Part shown: positions 8,316 to 17,027 of the stretch, piece after piece | Layout of the letters: every line of letters begins with the position of its first letter | Position numbering within the stretch: the first letter of the stretch is position 1 | NCBI RefSeq assembly: GCF_008974265.1 | Contig: NZ_BKZW01000003.1 | Span: forward strand, 248,001 to 312,000 | DNA length: 64,000 nucleotides | Source of the DNA: Dictyobacter vulcani | GTDB lineage: Bacteria; Chloroflexota; Ktedonobacteria; Ktedonobacterales; Ktedonobacteraceae | Reading direction: 5' to 3' | The notes under the pieces: model-generated | Told to the model about the DNA's origin: nothing | Database searches by the model: none | The model's input: the letters and a program-made list of their open reading frames with translations, nothing else | Position numbers and translations under genes: made by a program

Positions 8316-8903
8316 ATGACTGTGACAACCCTTGACTACGTCCTGCTAGGTTTATTAGCGGTCAAATCCTATACAGGATATGACCTTGGCCGTGTGATGC
8401 GCTCACCGATTAGCTTTTTCTGGGAGGCACGCTATAGCCAGATCTATCCTGAATTATCTAAGCTTGAGACTCAAGGCCTGGTTACCTATCAGGCGGTGGC
8501 TCAGCACGAACTGCCCGATAAAAAAATCTACACCATTACCGAGGCCGGGCGCGCTCTTTTGCGGACCTGGGCCGTCGAGCCAATTGAACCTCCCGTGATC
8601 AGAGATGAACTGGTCATCAAAGCATACTCGCTGTGGATGGCGGATCCGGAGTCCGCTCGTGATTTGTTTCACTATCATGAGCAGTATCATTTTTCCAAGC
8701 TTCAACAATATGAGGAGGTACAACGCCGCCTTGAGGAGTCTCCCGAAGACTTAAATGATCCGACCTCCCCTGTTTTTGCTCAATATATTATCTTGCAACG
8801 TGGCCTGGGTTTCGAGCGTGAATATGCCGCCTGGTGTCAGTGGGTAGTGGCACGTTTAGAGCAAGCCATACAGCTTTCCTCCTCTGCCTCAGCCGATTCT
8901 TGA
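8316..8903 (+). CDS. PadR-family transcriptional regulator
   Basis: 195 residues from the ATG at 8316; a TTG at 8289 could add nine residues but lies inside the inverted repeat. The N-terminal winged helix (TTLDYVLLGLLAVKSYTGYDLGR ... YPELSKLETQGLVTY ... KKIYTITEAGRALLRTW) is typical of PadR. The C-terminal helical domain (about 95-185), with LFHYHEQYHFSKLQQYEEV, is the Vir_act_alpha_C dimerisation region. PadR proteins usually repress detoxification or efflux genes. No such target is adjacent, so it may control itself or a distant gene. Confidence 0.9.
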   Translation: MTVTTLDYVLLGLLAVKSYTGYDLGRVMRSPISFFWEARYSQIYPELSKLETQGLVTYQAVAQHELPDKKIYTITEAGRALLRTWAVEPIEPPVIRDELVIKAYSLWMADPESARDLFHYHEQYHFSKLQQYEEVQRRLEESPEDLNDPTSPVFAQYIILQRGLGFEREYAAWCQWVVARLEQAIQLSSSASADS

Positions 8904-9152
8904 GCCACAAAATCACTGTCTGGCGCCTGCTTTATCGTCTAGATAGTACTTTTCGCCCTTGATTTCATATAGCGTTAAGCGCAAGCGTTTCTTCATGGTA
9001 AAATAGCATTGCTCATGCAACAGGTAGATTGCCCGTGTAATTTCGGCTCTCGCCCCATATAGCTATAGTTGGGAACAATATGTTTTTAGTGAGAGTGGTT
9101 CGTGGTGATTTGTGAGCTTATGTATTTTCTGGGCGCGAGGAGAATGATTACG

Positions 9153-11729
9153 ATGGCCTATGATGGAAGTAAGAAGCTAGGAAATTATCGGTTGCTGGAA
9201 CTGCTAGGTCAGGGTGGTTTTGCCGATGTATATCTGGGCGAGCATATTTATCTGAAGACATCGGCGGCTATCAAAGTATTACGTGTTCATCTGAGTGAGG
9301 ATGCTCTGGAGCAATTTCTGGCTGAGGCGCGCACCATCGCCCGCCTGCGCCATCCGCATATCATTATTGTTCACGATTTTGGTCTTGAGCAGGAAGTGCC
9401 TTTCCTGGTGATGGGGTATGCACCATATGGTTCTTTGCGCCGTCTGCATCCCGCGGGAAGTATTGTCCCGCTTGAAACGGTTGTACGTTATGTTGGACAA
9501 CTGGCTCAGGCCTTGCAGTATGCCCATGAGCAACAGATTATTCATCGTGATGTGAAGCCAGAAAATATATTACTGGGTGAGCAACATCAATTGTTGCTGA
9601 GTGACTTTGGCATTGCAGTGACCACACAGAGCATGGTTGGCAATTCGCTTATGCCGCAGGCGAACCAGCCTGCCGCTATTGGGACCGCGACCTATATGGC
9701 ACCTGAATTGTTTATCTCCCACGCTGTATTTGCCAGTGATCAATATTCTCTGGCTATTGTTGCCTATGAATGGCTTTGTGGCGCGCCCCCTTTCAGCGGC
9801 TCAGATATGGAGACCGCTCTACAACACCTACATGTCGCAGCTCCGGCTCTGACGGATAAAGTTCCTGAAGTCACTGCGGAAATCGAACAGGTTATAAGTA
9901 AGGCCCTGGCAAAACAGCCTGAGGAGCGCTATCCCTCGATATTGGACTTTGCCACTGCTTTGGAACAAGCTTTTTTGTCGCGTAAAGCGGGAATTATTGT
10001 TTCTTCTCAATTTGTGCCTTCTTTCTCTTTTGATAAAACCGAGGCTTTCCAGTCCTCAGCTCCTATTGTTGCGGATCTGCCATCTTCTCCAGCCTCTGAT
10101 AAGCCCGCCACCGCTTTGCCGGCTTTTGTTTCGCTGTCAGGTTTGTCCGCTTCTGGTAAATCGAAGGCATTATCCACCCCTGCTCCAATGGCTGGTAAGA
10201 CGCCTCAACCTTTACCAGTGGCCTCATTGAAGCTACCGGCTCATACTCCTGGCACTACCACGCGCTTGTCTGATTATGCCTCGCAGCCAGTTGCCGCCAT
10301 TGATATTGATGAGGATAAATCCCGACCTTTGCGTCTCTCAGCATTTATGCCAGCGACGGAGCAAAGCAATAGTGATGGCCAGTCCACCCTGCCAGGACAG
10401 GAAAAATCGGTAGTGGTCTCTCTAAAACATTTGTGGGTGGATAAAACAGTGCCAGCGGCCAGACACCTCTGGCTGGATCAGGCGGTGCCAGCGGCAAAGC
10501 TTTTCTGGTCTGGACAGGCGGTGCCAGCGGCAAAAAAGCTGTTGTCTATTCCATTATTATCGCCAGATCCCCAGCAGGAGGCACTGCCTCCTCCATATCT
10601 GCGTTCAACTAGCCAGCGTCTACCTGTTCCCTCTACACAGTCGGTACCAGCTGCGCGTAAGATGATACAGACACAATCGGTACCAGCCATGCCTTCGAAT
10701 GCTGTGAATGCCAATGGATCAAAGATGTCACGGCGCATGTTACTTGGTCTGGCCGCCGGGGTAGGGGGCGCGGGCCTGATTGGCGTGATTGCGAATCTTA
10801 CCTGGCAGAATGCTTTTCAGAGCAAACCAACGATGGCACCATTGCCCGGACCGCAGCAGCCAGTACATGTTCCAACGCCGACTGCTACGCAGGCTCCCCC
10901 AGCGGCCACGGCAATTCCGCAGAATGTGATGGTGCTGGGACCGACACGCCCAACGGTTGCCTCATGGGGTCCTGATCAATTGGATCTGTTTGTACGTGGA
11001 ACCGATGGTGCTCTGTGGCAACGTCATTATGATGGCAGCTGGCATGACTGGACGCAGGCTCTGGCAGGATTAAACTTTGATCCAGCTGTGACAACCTGGG
11101 GTACGGGGCGCTTTGATGTGTTTGCGCGCGGTGCGGACAATACTTTACAGCATAGCTGGTACGATGGCAGCTGGCATCCCTGGGAGTCCCTTGGGGGCAC
11201 ACTCACTTCTGATCCAGCCGTTGTCAGCTGGGGACCAAATCGGCTGGATGTCTTTGCCCGTAGCGTGGATAATGCGCTCTGGCATAAAGCATTTGATGGC
11301 ACCTGGCATGACTGGGAACATCTGGATGGGGTTTTGCTTTCAAGCCCTTCTGCGGCAACCTGGGGACCAAATCGGCTGGATGTCTTTGTGCGCGGGTCTG
11401 ATAGTGCGCTCTGGCATCGTGGTTTTGATGGCAGCTGGCATGACTGGGAATCTCTTGGTGGCTCCTTTGAGTCCGATCCAGCCGCTGTTTCTATCGGTCA
11501 GAATCATCTGGATGTCTTTGTGCGTGGTGCTGGCAACGCTTTACAGCGCCGCAGTTTTGATGGTGCCTGGCATGATTGGGAAACGATCAGTGGCGTCCTG
11601 ACTACCAGTCCCAGCACTACCACCTGGGGAAATGGCCGCATCGACGTTTTTGCGCGTACGTCCAACAATGTCCTACAACAAACCTCGAATACCGCTGGCA
11701 TCTGGCAACCCTGGATATCGCTGACATGA
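9153..11729 (+). CDS. Receptor-type Ser/Thr kinase with six-repeat extracellular beta-propeller
   Basis: 858 residues from the ATG at 9153 (GAGGAG ten bases upstream). The kinase domain (about 10-280) has a Gly loop GQGGFADVYLG, catalytic Lys in AAIKVLR, HRDVKPENILL (D133), DFGIA and GTATYMAPE, so it should be active. A Ser/Pro-rich linker follows with several VPAA-containing units (TVPAARHLW, AVPAAKLFW, AVPAAKKLL, SVPAARKM). One membrane helix lies near 529-548. The outside part is six ~44-residue repeats (consensus WGPNRLDVFVRG.DNALWH..FDGSWHDWE) that resemble PLL/DUF346 lectin-type propellers. The likely job is sensing an external, possibly sugar, ligand. Six repeats may close one propeller or pair with a seventh degenerate blade. 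Confidence 0.88.
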   Translation: MAYDGSKKLGNYRLLELLGQGGFADVYLGEHIYLKTSAAIKVLRVHLSEDALEQFLAEARTIARLRHPHIIIVHDFGLEQEVPFLVMGYAPYGSLRRLHPAGSIVPLETVVRYVGQLAQALQYAHEQQIIHRDVKPENILLGEQHQLLLSDFGIAVTTQSMVGNSLMPQANQPAAIGTATYMAPELFISHAVFASDQYSLAIVAYEWLCGAPPFSGSDMETALQHLHVAAPALTDKVPEVTAEIEQVISKALAKQPEERYPSILDFATALEQAFLSRKAGIIVSSQFVPSFSFDKTEAFQSSAPIVADLPSSPASDKPATALPAFVSLSGLSASGKSKALSTPAPMAGKTPQPLPVASLKLPAHTPGTTTRLSDYASQPVAAIDIDEDKSRPLRLSAFMPATEQSNSDGQSTLPGQEKSVVVSLKHLWVDKTVPAARHLWLDQAVPAAKLFWSGQAVPAAKKLLSIPLLSPDPQQEALPPPYLRSTSQRLPVPSTQSVPAARKMIQTQSVPAMPSNAVNANGSKMSRRMLLGLAAGVGGAGLIGVIANLTWQNAFQSKPTMAPLPGPQQPVHVPTPTATQAPPAATAIPQNVMVLGPTRPTVASWGPDQLDLFVRGTDGALWQRHYDGSWHDWTQALAGLNFDPAVTTWGTGRFDVFARGADNTLQHSWYDGSWHPWESLGGTLTSDPAVVSWGPNRLDVFARSVDNALWHKAFDGTWHDWEHLDGVLLSSPSAATWGPNRLDVFVRGSDSALWHRGFDGSWHDWESLGGSFESDPAAVSIGQNHLDVFVRGAGNALQRRSFDGAWHDWETISGVLTTSPSTTTWGNGRIDVFARTSNNVLQQTSNTAGIWQPWISLT

Positions 11730-11776
11730 TATTCAGAGTAAGTTCAAAAGAATATGCTCCATTGCGTGTCCTGGGG

Positions 11777-11817
11777 AACCAGCACGCGTAAGCTCGAGGC
11801 TTGCGCATGCTGGTTTT
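11777..11817. terminator. Bidirectional terminator-like hairpin
   Basis: AACCAGCACGCGTAAGC, a short loop, and GGCTTGCGCATGCTGGTT form a long stem with a few mismatches, followed by TTT on the plus side. It separates the convergent kinase and lipoprotein genes. Confidence 0.7.
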
Positions 11818-11828
11818 GTCCGGTGCAC

Positions 11829-12800
11829 CTAGCCAGGAATAGGTGGATAGATAGGTGGATAGATCTGGCCCCAGCTGCTGGCAGGAATAGCCTGTGGAAT
11901 AGTGATATGAACGGGTTGATTGAATTTTTGGTATGTAAATTGAAGCGTTTGCTGGATTGGAATACCATTGCTAAGTGTATAGCTCATAAGCGTACTAAGT
12001 TGATAGACATAACCGGTGTGTGCATTGATCCAGAAATCTACGCTGCCAACCTGAGAGGTAGAGGTCTTGAAGTTTATCCTGGCGGTTTTGTTTTCGGTAT
12101 CAAGATTGTATAGTGCAGCCAATCCAGCTCCGGTAAAGTTCACTTTAAGATGACGTAATTTTATCCCTCCAATTGTTTGCGTGCCCTGGTTGTGGACCTG
12201 CCCTTTTTGGAGGGCGAGCGCGAGCAGAGAATGCAGCTGGCTCATGCCTGACATGGCATAGACCTGTGTGTCGGATTGTTGCTGCAAGATGTCTTTTTCG
12301 ATCACATACCATTGGGGCTTCACATACGTGCCGCCTAACAGGTAGACATTGTCTCCTTGTAGACGTTGGTTAAGATCAAAGATGGCACCATCGTGTGCTC
12401 CGAAATTCTGCTGATCCCACTTTTCTTTCAAGGTAATCTGGGACGTTGCATTCCCTGCCTCGTCACCCTGTCCTTGTTTCCATAGATTATATTCGGAGGC
12501 AGAACTAGACATTGGCACTAGTGACTGTAATAGACTGGTTGCAGGTAGCGTAGGATTTGGACTGACCATGCGTTTAGTGTCGAGCGTGAAATGGACAGAT
12601 TGAACCTTTTGCATCGCTTGCTGACTCTTTTTTAAGAGTTGCTTTGCTGTAAGTGGCTCTGGTTCGTCATTGTTTACGGTGAGCGTTGCTCCTCTGGTGG
12701 CGGGTGTAGCTACTGTGGCCAGATTGTTACCACAAGCGGTCATCAGTGCCAGTAAAAGCAGGAAGCATAGCGTGAGACAGACATGAGTAATTTTTTTCAT
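11829..12800 (-). CDS. LppX/LprAFG-like lipoprotein
   Basis: 323 residues. The signal peptide ends in lipobox LMTAC (Cys23). A linker is followed by LTAKQLLKKSQQAMQKVQSVHFTLD, a typical start of the LolA/LppX fold, and then long beta strands (GGIKLRHLKVNFTGAG, TARINFKTSTSQVGSVDFWI, GYVYQLSTLM). LppX/LprG proteins carry lipids across or near the outer face of the membrane. That role is inferred from fold only. The C-terminus ends with a short IYPPIYPPIPG repeat. A TTTTTTCAT context places the ATG at 12800. Confidence 0.75.
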   Translation of the reverse strand: MKKITHVCLTLCFLLLLALMTACGNNLATVATPATRGATLTVNNDEPEPLTAKQLLKKSQQAMQKVQSVHFTLDTKRMVSPNPTLPATSLLQSLVPMSSSASEYNLWKQGQGDEAGNATSQITLKEKWDQQNFGAHDGAIFDLNQRLQGDNVYLLGGTYVKPQWYVIEKDILQQQSDTQVYAMSGMSQLHSLLALALQKGQVHNQGTQTIGGIKLRHLKVNFTGAGLAALYNLDTENKTARINFKTSTSQVGSVDFWINAHTGYVYQLSTLMSYTLSNGIPIQQTLQFTYQKFNQPVHITIPQAIPASSWGQIYPPIYPPIPG

Positions 12801-12992
12801 AGGGCATCATTCTTTCAGGATAGAAATGAGATTGATCACACAGGCAATACATATTGTTCTGTCTCTCTAGTATGAGTTACACGCCGTGTTTATAACACAT
12901 CATTTCCACACCATCTGCACATCATCCATACCACTTTTTCTTTAGAGATAGTATTTGATTTCCGTGTGCTCCATCGTTTCTCTGCGTGAGTT

Positions 12993-13096
12993 TTCGCACC
13001 TGCGGTGCGAACAAGGATTTTATTATGTTATGCAAAATGCGCATATTGAGCATATTTTGCATAACATAATAAAAGATGTACGGGCACTTTAGTCCC
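12993..13096. repeat. Two-hairpin intergenic repeat, copy A
   Basis: A small hairpin TTCGCACC-TGC-GGTGCGAA (12993-13011) is followed by a long, nearly perfect AT-rich palindrome (13018-13074, arms of about 21 bases around GCGCATATTGAGC), then GGGCACTTTAGTCCCGAGTG. The same order is seen at 45973-46064, and the last module recurs at 32949-32970. Confidence 0.7.
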
Positions 13097-13137
13097 GAGT
13101 GCGGCTGTGTGTGGTTGCAAGCTAGCTGGGGGAGGAT

Positions 13138-13187
13138 AAAAAAGAAGCGGCTTCCTGACATAACATCAGGAAGCCGCTTCTTTTTTA
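13138..13187 (-). terminator. Strong terminator of the GT4 gene
   Basis: AAAAAAGAAGCGGCTTCCTGA and its exact complement surround a 7-base loop, giving a 21-bp stem with T and A runs at both sides. It lies 15 bases after the stop of the GT4 gene. Confidence 0.88.
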
Positions 13188-13201
13188 TGGAGATTATTGG
13201 A

Positions 13202-15106
13202 TCAGGCAACGAGTTCTTCAGTGTTTTGTTGTGCAAGAGCCTTGACCCATTGATAGTTCCCTTCGACCTGCTCATTTTCTAGCAACTCTAAAGCCAGATA
13301 TAGCCAGCAGATGGCGTTAGAGACGGTCAGGTAGTCCCGATTGGCAAGGGTAGCGGCTGCTGAGCTCATGCTCTGATAGAGCAGATCATCGGTCAGCAAA
13401 TTATATAAGTGTTGCGCTACCTGGGCTGTGTTACCGGTCTCTACCAGGTAACCAGTAATTTGATCCTGGATCTGTAGGGGAATACCACCCACGCGATATG
13501 CGACTACAGGTTTGGCTTTTAGCAGTGCTTCAGTAACTTTGACCTCGAAGCCTTCTTTGATGGAGAGTTGTAGTACTACCGCACTTTTGCGCAACAGAGT
13601 ATTCAGGACCTGGTCGCGATGTGGTAGGCGTGCTACTTTGATATCATCGGCAAAATGGCTGTATGGCTCGGTTTGCAGCGTGCGTTTGATCAGGCTGTAG
13701 ACCGGCACACCATCCGGATCATCGATAGAACCGTTACCTGCAATAACGAGCTGTGGTATGGTTTTATGCTCGGCTTCTAGTTTCTGGCGCAATTGTCGAT
13801 AGGCATCCATTACATCAGGAATACCCTTGGATGGATCGAAACGAGCAATCTGTACAATGTATGGTCGCTGGCTATCCAGTGGTGTCTGCCCTTCCTGGAT
13901 CAGAATCTGGTTGAAATGTTTCAGATAGGTTTCCATCTGTTGCTCGCTCAGCGGCTTGTTCAGACCATCAACAGGATCCGTGGTAGCGGGCATATACATT
14001 ACTTTTTCATCGGGCACATTGTCTGGTACAAACATCTTCATTGGATGGCTGATAAAGAGATCGGCGCGACGAATAAAGTCCCACAGGAAGCTCCAGGTTG
14101 TATGCTGGGGAGTTCCTTCCTTTGTTGCAAGCTCGGCGACGATCTGGATATGTGAGCGGTAGAGTATCTTGCAATCTGGATTGGCCTGTTGAATATAGGG
14201 AATCAAACCGGCTGGTTGTGGATCGTCAATAACGATTACATCGGTCTGCTTGAACACTGGCTCCAGGAGTTCAGCGTTCTCTTTGCTCCAGTCCAGGTAA
14301 ATCTGTTTATCATCTTCTGTGAGCCTGGTTGATGGACTGGCGACATTCTGCAACACGTTGTGAATTTTGGTCTTGGTAATATCGAAGACTTCTTTCTTCG
14401 GCAGCAGAACATGCCAGTGGACATCTACACCTAGCAAGCGCAACAGGCGAATCAAGGCATGACGCATCAAAGCTACGCCACCACCCTGCGGCGTGGCATT
14501 GATAAAGACTAATTTTTTGCCTGCAAATTTTTTGGCGAGCTGGGTGGCAATCTCAAAATCTTCTGATGTGACAGAGGCACGATAATCATCCAGTGTCACC
14601 AACTCACTAACGACAACTTCACGTTCAGGAGTCAAAGCAATCTCTACAAGATTGTTCTGGTCAAATTGTAGCCGTGCATCCTGCACCATCTCTTCGGGGC
14701 TCAATGGTTTATCAGCCGTTGTATGTGCCTTTACGGGCACGATATCGGCCTGCATCCATAACTTTGCACCCAGATCTGCTGCAAAATCACCTTCGCGCAA
14801 GGCTGCCGCTACGAACTGCAGATTACGCTCATCGGCCACCTGTTTCAACCAGGTAAGAACCGCTTCACTGGAATCCGCATTCAACAAAGCCTTTTCATAA
14901 CTGTCGATGCTTTGTCCAGTAATGTCTTCGGCTATGTGTAGATTACCATCTTGCAATTGTAAGCCTGCATAACTGGCAGTTGGAAGAGCCAGCTCTGCAA
15001 TTTGTGCAGCTTGCGATTTTTTCTCTTGTTTCATCCCATCAGTTTCTTCGAGGGTGCTAATAGACACCTCTTCGGTTATAAGTTTTTTAGTGGTTGTATT
15101 TGTCAT
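13202..15106 (-). CDS. GT4 glycosyltransferase, trehalose synthase/phosphorylase-like
   Basis: 634 residues; GAGGAAACT precedes the ATG at 15106. The N-terminal ~180 residues are a separate domain. The GT-B core begins near 195 with KKLVFINATPQGGGVALMR, the glycine-rich start of TreT and trehalose phosphorylase proteins. The core continues with IDDPQPAGLIPYI, LYRSHIQI, YIVQIARFDPSKGI and an E-x7-E motif in KEGFEVKVTEALLKAKPVVA. TreT makes trehalose from NDP-glucose and glucose; retaining trehalose phosphorylase splits it with phosphate. Which reaction applies here cannot be read from sequence. A GT20 trehalose-6-phosphate-synthase-like gene begins at 63587. An IS sits about 180 bases upstream. 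Confidence 0.8.
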   Translation of the reverse strand: MTNTTTKKLITEEVSISTLEETDGMKQEKKSQAAQIAELALPTASYAGLQLQDGNLHIAEDITGQSIDSYEKALLNADSSEAVLTWLKQVADERNLQFVAAALREGDFAADLGAKLWMQADIVPVKAHTTADKPLSPEEMVQDARLQFDQNNLVEIALTPEREVVVSELVTLDDYRASVTSEDFEIATQLAKKFAGKKLVFINATPQGGGVALMRHALIRLLRLLGVDVHWHVLLPKKEVFDITKTKIHNVLQNVASPSTRLTEDDKQIYLDWSKENAELLEPVFKQTDVIVIDDPQPAGLIPYIQQANPDCKILYRSHIQIVAELATKEGTPQHTTWSFLWDFIRRADLFISHPMKMFVPDNVPDEKVMYMPATTDPVDGLNKPLSEQQMETYLKHFNQILIQEGQTPLDSQRPYIVQIARFDPSKGIPDVMDAYRQLRQKLEAEHKTIPQLVIAGNGSIDDPDGVPVYSLIKRTLQTEPYSHFADDIKVARLPHRDQVLNTLLRKSAVVLQLSIKEGFEVKVTEALLKAKPVVAYRVGGIPLQIQDQITGYLVETGNTAQVAQHLYNLLTDDLLYQSMSSAAATLANRDYLTVSNAICWLYLALELLENEQVEGNYQWVKALAQQNTEELVA

Positions 15107-15281
15107 AGTTTCCTCATAATCATAAAGCTAATGCTTATCGATTTAGTAAACATGATCCATTAGACTTACTATCTATCCTAATACTATAACAATACTAGAG
15201 TGCTGTCTATTTCAATTATCGACTTACTTACTGGGGTCTGAATAAAATAAATTCTATTATAGATAATTTTTATGTGTTGTT

Positions 15282-16611
15282 TTTAGAAGAGGTACAGCCA
15301 CACTAAACGGTGGATGAGCTCAAAATGACTTTACGAGGTCGCCCCCTCGGCCGTTTTGGCTGATTGGGATCAGGCAACGGTCGAAGACGAGGTCTCCCTC
15401 GTGGTCGCTTTGACTGATTAGGATCAGGCAACGGTTTGATCCGTTTGCGTCCTCGTTTTTTCGGTTCGTGCCAGGGTTCGGGCACGACCTTGTACGTTAA
15501 CAACTCAACAATACTCCACAGATGATCGGTTAAACCGCTGGCCATCGCCGGACTGATCTGCTGCTGATTTGTGCTCAACTGTTGATGGGACCAACAGAGA
15601 TTGTAGGTGACACCCAACAGATACATGCCGTGATGCAAGCTCTCAAGCCGACATGCGGCATGTCGGCATTTCCGGGTTAACTGTGCCAAACGCTCTCGCA
15701 TGGTGCCATTCAATCGTTCAATGTACGCCGTATTGAGAATCGTGCATCCTGGTGTCGTTTGTAACAACTTCTGTGCTTGATGCGGATCCCCACGTAGCAA
15801 ACGCCGTTCCACTTCAACCACACGATGCTTGTATTGACGCTTGATCACTTGTCCAATCACCAATCCCGACCACATTTCCAGACAACAGCGTCCTCTTCCA
15901 GCTGTGCGCTTGATTTTTGAGCGAAAGGCTCGCTCAATACTGTGTGGATAGGCTGGCCAGCCATCCACGCAGACCAGGATCGCACTGATGTGCTTGGTCC
16001 ACTGACGAACCTGCTCAAACAACCGATCGGCTAACGGAGTATCGCGAGTTGGCTGCACCACGCCTGCCAACCACAATCTCGTAGGAACCAGCATCGCCAG
16101 GGCCATCCAGATGACCTTTTTTCTTCCTTTGACTCGAATTTCATCGGCTTGCACATGACTCAGAGTGAGGTCAGCCTGCTGCATCATTTGTTCATGGACC
16201 CGTTGGCAATGTGCTCCAGAGCGATCTCGCCAGTTGGCAATGGTTCTTTCATCTAAACGAAAGGCTTTGACAATCGCTTGCACCGGACAGCCATAGGCAA
16301 GCAAAGTTACCACAATGACAATGAGCTCGGTTGGTTTGCGGAGCCCTTCGAACATGGTTCCTGTTCGGGATGTAAACGTTTTTTTGCAGACCTTACAACG
16401 ATAGCGTTCACGTTGACGATCATGAACCACAATAGTTCCTTGCCCTTTTTGACCCCTTGCGGAACACGTCAAATTAGGGCAAAATTGAGAAGACGTGTTC
16501 ATTGGCGCTTTCTGTTGTTTTTTCATACAAACAGTGTGCCGTGTAATACGTCATTTTTCAAGTCCCTTTTTCAACGCATCCACCACTTAGTGTAGCTGTA
16601 CCTTTAGAAGA
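15282..16611. mobile_element. Complete IS1-like insertion sequence with 9-bp target duplication
   Basis: The element runs 15291-16602 (1312 bp). Its ends are 26-bp inverted repeats starting GGTACAGCYACACTAA and ending GGTGGATG, with three mismatches. The flanks carry an exact 9-bp direct repeat TTTAGAAGA (15282-15290 and 16603-16611), as expected for IS1-type transposition. One transposase gene fills it. The intact ends and exact duplication indicate recent insertion, about 180 bases upstream of the GT4 gene. Confidence 0.93.
15303..16526 (-). CDS. IS1-like DDE transposase with AT-hook tail
   Basis: 407 residues. An N-terminal zinc ribbon (CPNLTCSARG ... YRCKVCKKTF) is followed by a helix-turn-helix (VQAIVKAFRLDERTIANW). 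The DDE catalytic region follows, with Asp in HVQADEIRVKG, Asp in ILVCVDGWPAYP and Glu in AYIERLNGTMRER. The C-terminal ~55 residues hold three basic RGR/RPR cores (KKRGRKR, KRPRGRPR, KRPRGRPR) separated by a repeated PLPDPNQ spacer. These resemble AT-hooks and are not part of the usual IS1 transposase. The gene stops inside the left inverted repeat and appears intact. Confidence 0.92.
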   Translation of the reverse strand: MKKQQKAPMNTSSQFCPNLTCSARGQKGQGTIVVHDRQRERYRCKVCKKTFTSRTGTMFEGLRKPTELIVIVVTLLAYGCPVQAIVKAFRLDERTIANWRDRSGAHCQRVHEQMMQQADLTLSHVQADEIRVKGRKKVIWMALAMLVPTRLWLAGVVQPTRDTPLADRLFEQVRQWTKHISAILVCVDGWPAYPHSIERAFRSKIKRTAGRGRCCLEMWSGLVIGQVIKRQYKHRVVEVERRLLRGDPHQAQKLLQTTPGCTILNTAYIERLNGTMRERLAQLTRKCRHAACRLESLHHGMYLLGVTYNLCWSHQQLSTNQQQISPAMASGLTDHLWSIVELLTYKVVPEPWHEPKKRGRKRIKPLPDPNQSKRPRGRPRLRPLPDPNQPKRPRGRPRKVILSSSTV

Positions 16612-16788
16612 AATTGAGCTTAACTTTTTGATGAATGTATGAGTTTATATATGTTTCTCTATATAATAGACATATATAATGTACCAAAAAGTTTCAAGCT
16701 ATTGCAATATACCTCACTGTTCTCGCCCAATTTTTGGTGCTATTACCTGTACATTTTCTGACTATTTGCGCTTTACATGACCTGGGAT

Positions 16789-16899
16789 TTACTTCATTTT
16801 TGTTGACTCTTCATCAGCGTAGTCGCCCTCACCATGCTGATCGCGACCAATGCTGAAAAGTGGATGGTACTGTTTATATCCAGCCAGATTAAAATTTGC
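16789..16899 (-). pseudogene. Possible gene remnant (36 codons)
   Basis: Between a TAA at 16900-16902 and a TAA at 16789-16791 the minus strand reads ANFNLAGYKQYHPLFSIGRD then QHGEGDYADEESTKMK. The composition looks like the C-terminus of a real protein, but no start codon or upstream part is present. It lies beside the IS, in the gap before the Nudix gene. The family is not recognised. The rest of 16612-17027 shows no gene. Confidence 0.3.
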
Positions 16900-17027
16900 T
16901 TAGGGTATGTGTGTCGAGTTAGAGGCCATGGCATAAATGTACTATGCAGACACATGCGCAAGCGAAAATTATAATTTGCACAGCTTTCTTCACCATCAGC
17001 AATTGGCCTCTTTGCGCCATGCAATAG

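Noticed and set aside
16612..16788. Search for a second IS or tRNA gene next to the IS
   Set aside because: No tRNA arms, inverted ends or transposase fragment were found.
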